A DNA stretch of 29,840 nucleotides from JANWXD01 sp037446115 (GTDB lineage: Bacteria; Acidobacteriota; Terriglobia; Bryobacterales; Bryobacteraceae): NCBI GenBank assembly GCA_037446115.1, contig JBBIJF010000041.1, forward strand, positions 1-29,840, given 5' to 3'. The position numbers were made by a program, and so were the translations under genes. The notes under the pieces were generated by a model, which did no database searches, was not told the DNA's origin, and saw only the letters and a program-made list of their open reading frames with translations. Shown in pieces: positions 21,212-28,547 of the stretch. The number at the start of each line of letters is the position of its first letter. Within the stretch, counting starts at the first letter, position 1.

Positions 21212-23182
21212 CTAAACCAAGCTCGTGCGGGCCGTACCGATGCAAGGTATCGCTGCGCGAGATCTCCGGCGCCCTTCAGCTCTGCAGCGCCCGGGCCATC
21301 TGCTCCCACTCGCCGAGCAAAGCCTCCAATTCGTTGCGGCGCCGGGCGAGGCCAGGAGGCGCTTGGTCTCTTCTCCACTCGTAAAGGAAGCCAGCGCCTG
21401 TTCGGTTTCGGCGATTTCGGCCTCCAGGCGCGCGATCTGGTTTTCCACCGCCTCGAGCTGTTCCTCCATCCGGCGGCGCTTCATGGGATTCATGCGGCGC
21501 GGGCGAGACGGCGCCGCCCGTTCGGGAGCGCGCTCGCGGGCGGCGGAAGGGACAGGGACTTGCCCGATCAGGGCGGCCTGCTGCTGTTTGCGCCGCAAAT
21601 ACTCTTCATAGTTGCCCGGATGGACGTGGATCTGACCGCCGCCGATCTCAAACACCCTTGTCGCCAGCCGTTCCAGAAAATAACGATCATGCGAAACGAA
21701 GACCAGCGTTCCGGAAAACGCTTCGAGCGCCTCGAGGAGCACCTCTTTGGCGCGCAGGTCCAGATGATTCGTCGGTTCGTCGAGCAGCAGGAAATTGGAG
21801 GGCCGCAGCAGGATCCGCGTCAGTGCGTAGCGGTTGCGCTCGCCTCCGGAGAGCACGCCCACGGGACGGAAGACCGCATCGCCGGAGAACAGGAAACAGC
21901 CGAGCAGCGTGCGGAGCCCGGTCTCGGTCGCATGCGGGTCGAGTGATCGAAGATCATCGAGCAGGCGCACGGCGGGGTCCAGCTCCTTGTACTGGTCCTG
22001 AGCGAAGTAGCTGATCTCGACGTTGTGCCCGAACCGGATTTCGCCTGAGGTGGGGAGCTCCAGACCGGCGAGCACGCGGATCAGTGTGGACTTGCCGGCG
22101 CCGTTGGGCCCGACCAGCGCCACGCGATCGCCCCGCTCGATCACGAAGCGGGCATCCTCGAAGACCACCCGTTCGCCATAGCGCTTGGTGAGGCCGCGGG
22201 CCTCCGCCACCACGCGGCCGCTCGGCTCCGGCTGCGGAAAACGGAAATGGACCGTTTTTTCTTCGCGGGGCAGCTCGATGTGCTCCATGCGTTCGAGCTC
22301 CCGGATGCGACTCTGGACCTGACGCGCCTTGCTGGCTTTGTAGCGAAAGCGTTCGATGAAGCGGTGGAGCTGTTCGGCCTTGGCCTGCCGGTTACGCCAG
22401 GCCGCCTCCAGCTGGGCCATGCGCTGCTGCTTTTGCTCGAGATACTGCGTGTAGTTTCCGGCGTACACATGGAGCTTGCGGTTCCAGATCTCGACGATTC
22501 TCTCGACGGTGACGTCGAGAAAATAGCGGTCGTGCGAGACGACGACGAAGGCATGCGGGTAGTTGCGGAGATACTCCTCGAGCCAGTTGCGCGCCTCCAG
22601 GTCCAGATGGTTGGTGGGCTCGTCGAGCAGCAGCAACTCAGGCTGCTCGAGCAGCAACTTCGCCAGGGCGATGCGCATCTGCCAGCCGCCGGAAAACTCT
22701 TCGGTGCGGCGCATCCAGTCCTGTTTGGGGAAGCCGAGTCCGGCAAGCACTTCGCCGACGCGCGCCTCCATGCGGTAACCGTCGCGGCTGCGGTAGTCGG
22801 CCTCCAGGCGGTGGAACCGCTCCGCCGCCTCCCGCCAGGAGGGGCTTGCGGCATCGAGCGAGGCCATGCGTCCGGCCAGCTGCTCCATCTCGGCCTCGAT
22901 CGCCCGCAGCGCAGAGAAGACCGCCAGGCATTCCTCGAAGACGGTGCGACCTTCGAGCTCGAGTCCGGACTGGGGCAGGTAGCCGATGGTGAGCGTTCTG
23001 GGACGCCGGACCTCGCCGCGGTCCACCGGCTCCAGTCCGGCGAGGATTCGCAACAGCGTGGTCTTCCCCGTTCCGTTGGCGCCCACCAGACCGATGCGGT
23101 CGCCGGGATCGATCTGCCAGCCGGCGTCCTCAAACAGCACCGTGTCGCCGAAGCGCTTGGACGCAGCGGAGAGCACGATCAT
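21212..23182 (-). CDS. ABC-F family ATPase, C-terminus probably frameshifted
   Basis: ABC-F proteins are soluble, act on ribosomes and carry two ATPase cassettes without membrane domains. Cassette one has Walker A GANGTGKTT, signature FSGGWQMR and LLLDEPTNHLDL. Cassette two has GPNGAGKST, signature LSGGERNR and a second LLLDEPTNHLDL. A linker rich in Gln, Arg and Lys joins them, and a C-terminal coiled coil starts near MKRRRMEEQLEAVENQIARLEAEI. From about 21360 downward the reading frame loses coiled-coil character. A different minus-strand frame reads GLARRRNELEALLGEWEQMAR and stops at 21276, exactly the expected ending. One base is therefore missing (or two are extra) near 21353-21362, by true mutation or sequence error; the corrected product would be about 635 residues. 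It follows accD by 10 bp. Confidence 0.9.
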   Translation of the reverse strand: MIVLSAASKRFGDTVLFEDAGWQIDPGDRIGLVGANGTGKTTLLRILAGLEPVDRGEVRRPRTLTIGYLPQSGLELEGRTVFEECLAVFSALRAIEAEMEQLAGRMASLDAASPSWREAAERFHRLEADYRSRDGYRMEARVGEVLAGLGFPKQDWMRRTEEFSGGWQMRIALAKLLLEQPELLLLDEPTNHLDLEARNWLEEYLRNYPHAFVVVSHDRYFLDVTVERIVEIWNRKLHVYAGNYTQYLEQKQQRMAQLEAAWRNRQAKAEQLHRFIERFRYKASKARQVQSRIRELERMEHIELPREEKTVHFRFPQPEPSGRVVAEARGLTKRYGERVVFEDARFVIERGDRVALVGPNGAGKSTLIRVLAGLELPTSGEIRFGHNVEISYFAQDQYKELDPAVRLLDDLRSLDPHATETGLRTLLGCFLFSGDAVFRPVGVLSGGERNRYALTRILLRPSNFLLLDEPTNHLDLRAKEVLLEALEAFSGTLVFVSHDRYFLERLATRVFEIGGGQIHVHPGNYEEYLRRKQQQAALIGQVPVPSAARERAPERAAPSRPRRMNPMKRRRMEEQLEAVENQIARLEAEIAETEQALASFTSGEETKRLLASPGAATNWRLCSASGSRWPGRCRAEGRRRSRAAIPCIGTARTSLV

Positions 23183-23192
23183 GGCGGGACGG

Positions 23193-24056
23193 TCAGGTTC
23201 CGCTCACCGGGCCGCAGAAGAAGTCCAGGGCGCGGGCGATGAAGTCCTTCATGTCGTGCCGCCGCACCACCGCGTCCAGGAAGCCGTGCTTGAGCAGGAA
23301 CTCGGCGCGCTGAAACCCTTCGGGAAGCTTCTGGCGGATGGTTTGCTCGATGACGCGCGGGCCGGCAAAGCCGATCAGCGCCCCCGGCTCGGCGATGTTC
23401 AAATCTCCCAGCATGGCGAAGCTGGCGGTGACGCCGCCGGTGGTGGGGTCGGTGAGTACGCTGATGAACGGGACACGGGCTTCATCCAGGCGCATCAGGG
23501 CGGCGGAGACCTTGGCCATTTGCATCAGGCTCACGGCGCCTTCCTGCATGCGGGCGCCGCCCGAGGCCGAGACAATGATCAAGGGCTCGTGACGAGCCAG
23601 GGAGCGTTCGATGGCCCGCGTGATCTTCTCGCCGAGAACGGCACCCATGCTGCCGCCGATGAATTTGAGTTCGAGCACGCAGATCTGCACGGGGCGGGCC
23701 TTGAGGCGACCTGAGGCGGCAATGAGGGCGTCCTTGAGGGAGGTGGCCTGCTGCATGGCAGCCAGGCGCTCCTTGTACGGCCGCTGGTCCACGAACTCCA
23801 GGGGGTCAGTGGAGACCAGATCGCGGTCGTACTCCTCCCAGCGGCCGTCGTCGAGCAGAAGCCGCAGGCGCGTGAGGGCGTCAATCTTGAAATGGAAATC
23901 GCACTTGGGACAGACCTGCAGGTTTTCCTCGAGGGCCTTGCGCCAGATGATCTGCCGGCAGTGGTCGCATTTCATCCACAGCCCTTCGGTGCGGACGCGG
24001 CGCTCCTCCTCCGGGCCGGTCTGACGGGTCGGTTTGGATCGCGTGAACCAGGCCAT
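23193..24056 (-). CDS. accD: Acetyl-CoA carboxylase carboxyltransferase subunit beta
   Basis: AccD pairs with AccA to transfer the carboxyl group from biotin to acetyl-CoA, the first step of fatty acid synthesis. The 287-residue protein has the N-terminal four-Cys zinc ribbon (Cys30, 33, 49 and 52). The crotonase-like carboxyltransferase core follows, with FIGGSMGAVLGEKI, SASGGARMQEG and TDPTTGGVTASFAMLGD, all family signatures. Length is normal. It lies 11 bp after cobO and 10 bp before the ABC-F gene in a tight operon. accA is not in the window. Confidence 0.97.
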   Translation of the reverse strand: MAWFTRSKPTRQTGPEEERRVRTEGLWMKCDHCRQIIWRKALEENLQVCPKCDFHFKIDALTRLRLLLDDGRWEEYDRDLVSTDPLEFVDQRPYKERLAAMQQATSLKDALIAASGRLKARPVQICVLELKFIGGSMGAVLGEKITRAIERSLARHEPLIIVSASGGARMQEGAVSLMQMAKVSAALMRLDEARVPFISVLTDPTTGGVTASFAMLGDLNIAEPGALIGFAGPRVIEQTIRQKLPEGFQRAEFLLKHGFLDAVVRRHDMKDFIARALDFFCGPVSGT

Positions 24057-24067
24057 GAGGTTCGGAC

Positions 24068-24601
24068 TCAGTATTCGATTCCCCGCTGGGCGAGGATTCC
24101 TTTCTGGTAGGGATGCTTGATCTCCCGGATTTCGCTCACCAGGTCGGCGGCTTCGATCAAATCCGGATGGGCGTTGCGTCCCGTGCAGATCACGTGGAGG
24201 CGCGCCGGGCGGGCCGCCAGATCCCGCAGCACCTGCTCGATGGGGAGCAGGCCGTAGCGGACGGCGTAGTTGATCTCGTCGAGGATCAGCATGTCGTAAC
24301 GGTCCGACTGCATGGCCTGCACGGCCGCCGCCCAGGCTTGCTGCGCGGCGCGCACGTCTTCCGGGTCGGGCGCTTCCGTGCCCACCTTGACGAAGCCGCG
24401 GCCCATCGGGCGAATTTCGAAGGCGCCGCCGAGCATCGGTGCCGCATCCAGCTCGCCGTAGTGCCAGGAGCCCTTGATGAACTGGATCATCAACACTTTG
24501 AAACCCTGTCCCACGGCGCGCAGCGCCGCCCCTAACGCAGCGGAGGTCTTTCCCTTGCCGTTGCCGGTGAAGACGATGAGCAGGCCGCGGCGCTCTTCCA
24601 C
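24068..24601 (-). CDS. cobO: Cob(I)yrinic acid a,c-diamide adenosyltransferase (CobA/CobO/BtuR type)
   Basis: This enzyme transfers the adenosyl group of ATP to the cobalt of corrinoids, giving the active B12 coenzyme form. The 177-residue protein begins with a P-loop, FTGNGKGKTSAALG (residues 11-24), followed by VLMIQFIKGSWHYGE. ILDEINYAVRYGLLP is the Walker-B-like region and VICTGRNAHPDLIEAADLVSEI the conserved C-terminal block. The start is GTG at 24601, preceded by TAGGACGG. It lies 9 bp after rlmH. Other cobalamin genes are absent here, so it may serve salvage or a pathway encoded elsewhere. Confidence 0.94.
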   Translation of the reverse strand: MEERRGLLIVFTGNGKGKTSAALGAALRAVGQGFKVLMIQFIKGSWHYGELDAAPMLGGAFEIRPMGRGFVKVGTEAPDPEDVRAAQQAWAAAVQAMQSDRYDMLILDEINYAVRYGLLPIEQVLRDLAARPARLHVICTGRNAHPDLIEAADLVSEIREIKHPYQKGILAQRGIEY

Positions 24602-24610
24602 CGTCCTACG

Positions 24611-25030
24611 TTAACGCGGGTAGGGATGGCCTCGCAACGAAGCCAGGGCCCGGTAGATCTGCTCGGCCAGCACCACGCGCGCCAGCTCGTGAGGCAGCGT
24701 CAGGGGCGACAGTGAGAGCCGCTCGGCCTCCGGATGCCGCCACGCTTGGGGGATGCCGTCGGCGCCGCCGATGAGGAACACCAGGTCGCGGCCCTCCCGC
24801 TCGGCGCGCGCGATGCGGGCGGCAAACTCCGCCGAGGTCAGGGCCGGGCCGCCGGCGTCGAGCAGGATCCGGGCGGCCTGCGGGTGCCGCAGCCACGGAT
24901 CGGCGCGCGGGGAACGGAGTTCCTGCATCGAGCAAGGCGCCCACCGGGAAGCGCGGCGCAAATACTCTTCGGCTATGGCCTGCGCGCGGCGGTCGCGGAC
25001 CTTGCCGAGGTAGTAAATGTAGATCTTCAC
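24611..25030 (-). CDS. rlmH: 23S rRNA (pseudouridine1915-N3)-methyltransferase RlmH
   Basis: RlmH methylates pseudouridine 1915 in helix 69 of 23S rRNA using S-adenosylmethionine. LVFLIGGADGIP is the SPOUT-fold knot region and EQIYRALASLRGHPYPR is the conserved C-terminus. I choose the GTG at 25030, which gives KIYIYYLGKVRDRRAQAI and matches where family members begin. The ATG at 25039 would add three residues but sits inside the likely -10 box. From 25030 the product is 139 residues, a little shorter than the 155-160 of well-studied RlmH. There is no Shine-Dalgarno sequence and a CATAAT hexamer ends 7 nt upstream, so the mRNA may be leaderless. It is the first gene of the rlmH-cobO-accD-ABC-F operon. 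Confidence 0.93.
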   Translation of the reverse strand: MKIYIYYLGKVRDRRAQAIAEEYLRRASRWAPCSMQELRSPRADPWLRHPQAARILLDAGGPALTSAEFAARIARAEREGRDLVFLIGGADGIPQAWRHPEAERLSLSPLTLPHELARVVLAEQIYRALASLRGHPYPR

Positions 25031-25036
25031 TGCTAC

Positions 25037-25043
25037 CATTATG
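25037..25043. promoter_or_regulatory. Symmetric -10 region shared by rlmH and phosphatase gene
   Basis: CCATTATGG (25036-25044) is a perfect palindrome around a central T, so it offers CATTAT on the plus strand and CATAAT on the minus strand. It lies exactly between two divergent genes. On the minus strand it is 7 nt from the rlmH GTG. On the plus strand it is about 38 nt from the preferred phosphatase start. Confidence 0.45.
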
Positions 25044-25079
25044 GAAGCGGCACACGCCAGAGCTCAGGCGGCCAAAGGG

Positions 25080-26720
25080 ATGCACCGAGAAATCCTGATC
25101 CGCACCGGGGACGGCAAATCCCGTCTCATCCCACTGCTCGGGGACCGCATCAGCATCGGGCGTTCGGGGAGCAACGACCTGGTCTTCGCCGACGACGTGG
25201 GACTGTCGCGGCGGCACCTGGTGCTGGAACGCGACGGTGAGGACTGGGCGGTCGAGGATCTGGGCAGCAAGAACGGCACCCAGGTCAACGGCGAGCCGGT
25301 CAGCCAGCGGCGGCGGCTGCGGCCCGGAGACCGCATCACGGCCGGGCGCCTGGTGATTCTGTACGACGATCCGCTGGGCGGTGCGCCGGAAAGCGTCGTG
25401 TTCGTGGAATCGCCCCTGGCGGACACGCCGGTTTCAACCACGATCGTGGCCCGCGTGGACCCCGCCCGCGGCCCGGATGCGGGCGCGGGGGGAGCGGGCA
25501 CGTCCTTTGCCGGCGCCGACCGGCGCGTGCAAGCGCTCATCCGCGCCGGGCGCGAGCTCGCCGGACACCGCCCTCTGGCCGACCTGTTCCCGCTGATCCT
25601 GCAACTGGCGATGGAGGCGGTGCAGGCCCAGCGCGGCGTGCTGCTGACGCTCGAGCGGGAGCAACTTCTGGTGCGCGCCGCCTGCGGGGCGAGCTTCCGG
25701 ATCAGTACGGCCGTGCGGGACCGGGTGTTGCGCGAACGGGCTTCGCTGCTGGTCCGGGATGCTTTGAGCGACGAGGCGCTCCGGGGCCGTCTGAGCATCC
25801 AGCAGCAACGCGTGCGCGGCATGATGGCGGCGCCGCTTGAGACCGAGGGCCGGGTGATCGGGCTGATCTACGTGGACACGCCGAATCCTTCGCAAGGATT
25901 CACGCCGGAGGATCTGGATCTGCTGGCCGTGATGGCCAACGTGGCCGCGATCCGGCTGGAACACGCGCGGTTGGCCGAAGTGGAGCAGTCCGAGCGGATG
26001 CTGGCGCGGGAACTGGAGCGCGCCGCCGAAATCCAGCGCAAGCTGCTTCCGGAAAAGCCTCCGAAGGTCGAGGGCGTCGAGCTGGCCGGCTACAACGCGC
26101 CCTGCCGCACGGTGGGCGGCGACTACTACGACTTCCTGCCGCTCGACGGCGGCCGGCTCGGGCTCGTGGTGGCGGACGTCTCGGGAAAAGGAATGCCCGC
26201 GGCGCTGTTGATGTCCAATCTGCAGGCGCGGATCCAGGTGCTGGCCGAGGACCCTTCCGATCTGGCCGCACTGCTGGAGCGCCTGAACCGGCTCCTGCGG
26301 TCCAGTTCCCCGCCCCACTGTTTCGTCAGCCTCTTTTTCGGTGTGCTGGATCCTTCCTCGGGCGAGCTCGTCTATGCGAACGCGGGGCACAACCCGGCGC
26401 TGCTGGTGCGCACCGAGGGGCGGGCAGAGTGGCTGGAAAGCGGCGGCCCGGTGCTCGGGATCCTTCCCACGGTCTCCTGCGAGCCCCAGCGATGCCAGTT
26501 GCGTCCCGGCGACGTACTGGTTCTCTACAGCGACGGCGTCACCGAGGCGGCGGATCCGTCCGGGGTCGAGTTCGGCAGCGAACGCCTGGCGGAGCTTTGC
26601 CTGCGCCACGCGCATCTGCCGCCGTCCGGTTTGCTGGAGGAGCTGCGCGGTTGCCTCCGCCAATGGCTGGGGGCGCGGCCCGCCGAGGACGACATCACGC
26701 TGGTCGCGGTCAAGCGCTGA
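25080..26720 (+). CDS. FHA-GAF-PP2C (RsbU/SpoIIE-type) serine phosphatase
   Basis: This is a signalling protein. An FHA domain comes first, with SIGRSGSNDLVF, SRRHL and LGSKNGTQVNG as its phosphothreonine-binding landmarks. A low-complexity linker, a GAF domain (about 165-295), a short coiled coil (SERMLARELERAAEIQRKLLP) and a PP2C-type phosphatase domain follow. Metal-binding acidic residues lie in VGGDYYDF, VVADVSGKGMPAALL, LYSDGVTEA and AEDDITLV. RsbU-type phosphatases usually dephosphorylate anti-sigma-factor antagonists. The in-frame ATG at 25041 would add 13 residues but lies in the -10 region. The ATG at 25080 has AGGCGG 8 nt upstream and starts directly at the FHA domain, giving 546 residues. 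No antagonist or anti-sigma gene is adjacent, so the target is unknown. Confidence 0.9.
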   Translation: MHREILIRTGDGKSRLIPLLGDRISIGRSGSNDLVFADDVGLSRRHLVLERDGEDWAVEDLGSKNGTQVNGEPVSQRRRLRPGDRITAGRLVILYDDPLGGAPESVVFVESPLADTPVSTTIVARVDPARGPDAGAGGAGTSFAGADRRVQALIRAGRELAGHRPLADLFPLILQLAMEAVQAQRGVLLTLEREQLLVRAACGASFRISTAVRDRVLRERASLLVRDALSDEALRGRLSIQQQRVRGMMAAPLETEGRVIGLIYVDTPNPSQGFTPEDLDLLAVMANVAAIRLEHARLAEVEQSERMLARELERAAEIQRKLLPEKPPKVEGVELAGYNAPCRTVGGDYYDFLPLDGGRLGLVVADVSGKGMPAALLMSNLQARIQVLAEDPSDLAALLERLNRLLRSSSPPHCFVSLFFGVLDPSSGELVYANAGHNPALLVRTEGRAEWLESGGPVLGILPTVSCEPQRCQLRPGDVLVLYSDGVTEAADPSGVEFGSERLAELCLRHAHLPPSGLLEELRGCLRQWLGARPAEDDITLVAVKR

Positions 26721-26744
26721 GGACTCCGCCGCCGGTCCGGGTCA

Positions 26745-26750
26745 TACAAT
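26745..26750 (+). promoter_or_regulatory. -10 box abutting SDR gene (leaderless candidate)
   Basis: TACAAT ends 8 nt before the ATG at 26759 (and 5 nt before an in-frame GTG at 26756). No Shine-Dalgarno sequence lies between. Transcription would start at or next to the start codon. Confidence 0.45.
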
Positions 26751-26758
26751 CGTCTGTG

Positions 26759-27538
26759 ATGGAACCAGACAGCCTGTTTTCCCTGGACGGCAAAGTCGCC
26801 GTCGTGATCGGAGGCGCCGGCGTGCTGGCCGGTGCGATGGCCGAAGGGCTGGCCCGGGCGGGAGCAGACATCGTCATCATTTACCACCACAGCAAAGACA
26901 AGGCCGAAGAGCGGGTGCGCCGCATCGGGGCGCTGGGCCGCCGGGCGCTGGCCGTGCAGGCCGACGCCACGCGGCGCCAGGACCTGGAGCGCGCACTGGC
27001 TGCGACTCTGGAAGCCTTCGGCCGCGTGGACATCCTCATCAACGCCGCCGGAATCAACTCCGCCACGCCGTTTTTCGAGATCGGAGAGGAGGAGTGGCAG
27101 CGCATCCTCGACGTGAATCTCAAGAGCGTGTTCCTGGCCTGCCAGGTGTTCGGCAAAGTGATGGTGGAGTCGGGGCGCGGCGGATCCATCATCAATATCT
27201 CCTCGGCCTCCTCGGGGCCGCCGCTTTCCAAGGTGTTCACCTACAGCATCAGCAAGGCGGGCGTGAACCAGATCACGCAATTTCTGGCGCGCGAATGGGC
27301 GCCGTACAACGTGCGGGTGAACGCGATCCTGCCGGGATTCTTCCCCGCCGAGCAGAACCGGCGGCTGCTGACGCCGGAGCGCACGGCCCAGATCATGAAT
27401 CACACGCCGATGAAGCGCTTCGGCGAGCCGGAAGAGCTGGTGGGCGCCGCGATCTATCTGGCCTCGGAGAAGGCCTCCTCCTTCGTGACGGGTTCGATCC
27501 TGCGCGTGGACGGAGGATTCCTGGCGATGACGATCTGA
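26759..27538 (+). CDS. SDR-family NAD(P)-dependent oxidoreductase
   Basis: This 259-residue classical short-chain dehydrogenase has the cofactor-binding turn VAVVIGGAGVLAGAMA (residues 13-28), with Gly-Gly-Ala-Gly in place of the common TGxxxGxG. It also has NAAG at 95-98, the catalytic Asn120, Ser of ISSASS (about 148-152), Tyr162 and Lys166 (YSISK), and the C-terminal VTGSILRVDGGF. The opening SLDGKVAVVIGGAGVL resembles SDR-type D-mannonate (fructuronate) oxidoreductases and gluconate 5-dehydrogenases, so a sugar acid substrate is plausible but not proven. I chose ATG 26759 because family similarity begins here and a -10 box lies 8 nt upstream; the frame is open into the previous gene. It lies 38 bp after the phosphatase gene and converges with the CDF gene. 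Confidence 0.9.
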   Translation: MEPDSLFSLDGKVAVVIGGAGVLAGAMAEGLARAGADIVIIYHHSKDKAEERVRRIGALGRRALAVQADATRRQDLERALAATLEAFGRVDILINAAGINSATPFFEIGEEEWQRILDVNLKSVFLACQVFGKVMVESGRGGSIINISSASSGPPLSKVFTYSISKAGVNQITQFLAREWAPYNVRVNAILPGFFPAEQNRRLLTPERTAQIMNHTPMKRFGEPEELVGAAIYLASEKASSFVTGSILRVDGGFLAMTI

Positions 27539-27562
27539 GGCCGGGGGCGGCTCACTCCGGCC
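27539..27562. terminator. Hairpin between convergent SDR and CDF genes
   Basis: GGCCGG (27539-27544) pairs with CCGGCC (27557-27562) across a 12-nt loop. It directly follows the SDR stop codon and runs into the end of the CDF gene (stop at 27552-27554). There is no T-tract, so termination is plausible rather than shown. Confidence 0.3.
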
Positions 27563-28484
27563 GGCCGGTGTAATGGCCGGTTTCGTGCACCTGTTCGTGG
27601 TCCTCGACGGCTTCCAGGTGCGTGATCACTTCGGCGGGCATCCCGAGCGCGGGCGGCAGCCGCTCTTCGAGTGCGGTGGCGAGGCGGTGTGCGTCTCCGA
27701 GTGAAACCTCGTAGGGGAACAGAAGGTGGATTTCCACGCGGAGGCGCCGGCCGGTGTGGCGGAAGCGCACGCCGTGGTAGCGGAGTCCGAGTTCCTGGCA
27801 GAGGGCGTCGAGCTTCTCGCGCAGGAGGCGGCCGGTGGCGGGGTCGGCGTAGTCCATCAGCCCGCCCACGGAGCGCAACACCAGCCGCCCGCCGGAGCGG
27901 AGGATGTTGAGGGCGACGGCGAGGGCGCAGAGCGGATCGAGAGGCCGGAACCCGGTGATCAGCACCAGCCCGAGCCCGGCGACGACGCCGAAGCTGGTCC
28001 AGCTGTCGGTGAGCACGTGGCGCCCGTTGGCTTCGACGATGAGGGAATGCACGCGCCGGCCGGTGCGCACCAGATGCCAGCCGAGCAGCGCGTTGGCGGC
28101 GGCGGAGGCGGCCACCAGTCCGACGCCGCCGCTCAGGTTCTCAAGCGGCACGCCGGCCAGCCATTTCCGCACAGCGGCCACAATGATGGCCACCGCCGCC
28201 ACAATGATGAGGGCGCCTTCAAAGCCTGCGGAAAAGAAGCTGATTCGCTCGTAGCCGTACAGGAAGCGATCGTTGGCCGGCTTGTGGCTGAGGCGGAGGC
28301 TGAAGGAGGCGAATCCCACTGCCGCCAGATGGATGACGGACTCGGCGGCGTCGGAGAGGATCGCAGCGGAGCCGGTCCACAAGTACGCGAAACTTTTGAG
28401 GGCCAGCAGCACGACGGCGGCGGCGAGCGACAGAATCATGGCCCGCCGGGCCGCACCTTCGGCCGCCTCCCGGCTCTCCATCAT
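27552..28484 (-). CDS. Cation diffusion facilitator (CDF) transporter
   Basis: CDF proteins are proton-coupled exporters of Zn2+, Mn2+, Fe2+ or Co2+ from the cytoplasm. The 310-residue protein has about six hydrophobic segments between residues 15 and 205, including LSLAAAVVLLALKSFAYLW, ALIIVAAVAIIVAAV and SFGVVAGLGLVLITGF. A cytosolic C-terminal domain follows (about 210-300). The transport-site residues are Asp45 with Glu48 in AILSDAAESVIHLAA and His156 with Asp160 in GRHVLTDSWTS. The HxxxD half is fully conserved. Two Met codons start the protein (28484 and 28481), and TACAAT lies 5-8 nt upstream without a ribosome binding site. The frame extends further upstream, but that part overlaps the divergent permease gene. 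Metal specificity is unknown. Confidence 0.92.
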   Translation of the reverse strand: MMESREAAEGAARRAMILSLAAAVVLLALKSFAYLWTGSAAILSDAAESVIHLAAVGFASFSLRLSHKPANDRFLYGYERISFFSAGFEGALIIVAAVAIIVAAVRKWLAGVPLENLSGGVGLVAASAAANALLGWHLVRTGRRVHSLIVEANGRHVLTDSWTSFGVVAGLGLVLITGFRPLDPLCALAVALNILRSGGRLVLRSVGGLMDYADPATGRLLREKLDALCQELGLRYHGVRFRHTGRRLRVEIHLLFPYEVSLGDAHRLATALEERLPPALGMPAEVITHLEAVEDHEQVHETGHYTGRPE

Positions 28485-28489
28485 TCGCC

Positions 28490-28495
28490 ATTGTA
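28490..28495 (-). promoter_or_regulatory. -10 box abutting CDF gene (leaderless candidate)
   Basis: On the minus strand TACAAT is followed by GGCGA and then ATGATG. The hexamer ends 5 nt before the first Met codon and 8 nt before the second. The layout is the same as at the SDR gene (TACAAT, 5 nt, GTGATG). Confidence 0.45.
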
Positions 28496-28547
28496 CGGTG
28501 CAAGAGAGTTCGGGAACCGGAACCCCGCAGGGAGCGTACTCGCTTGT

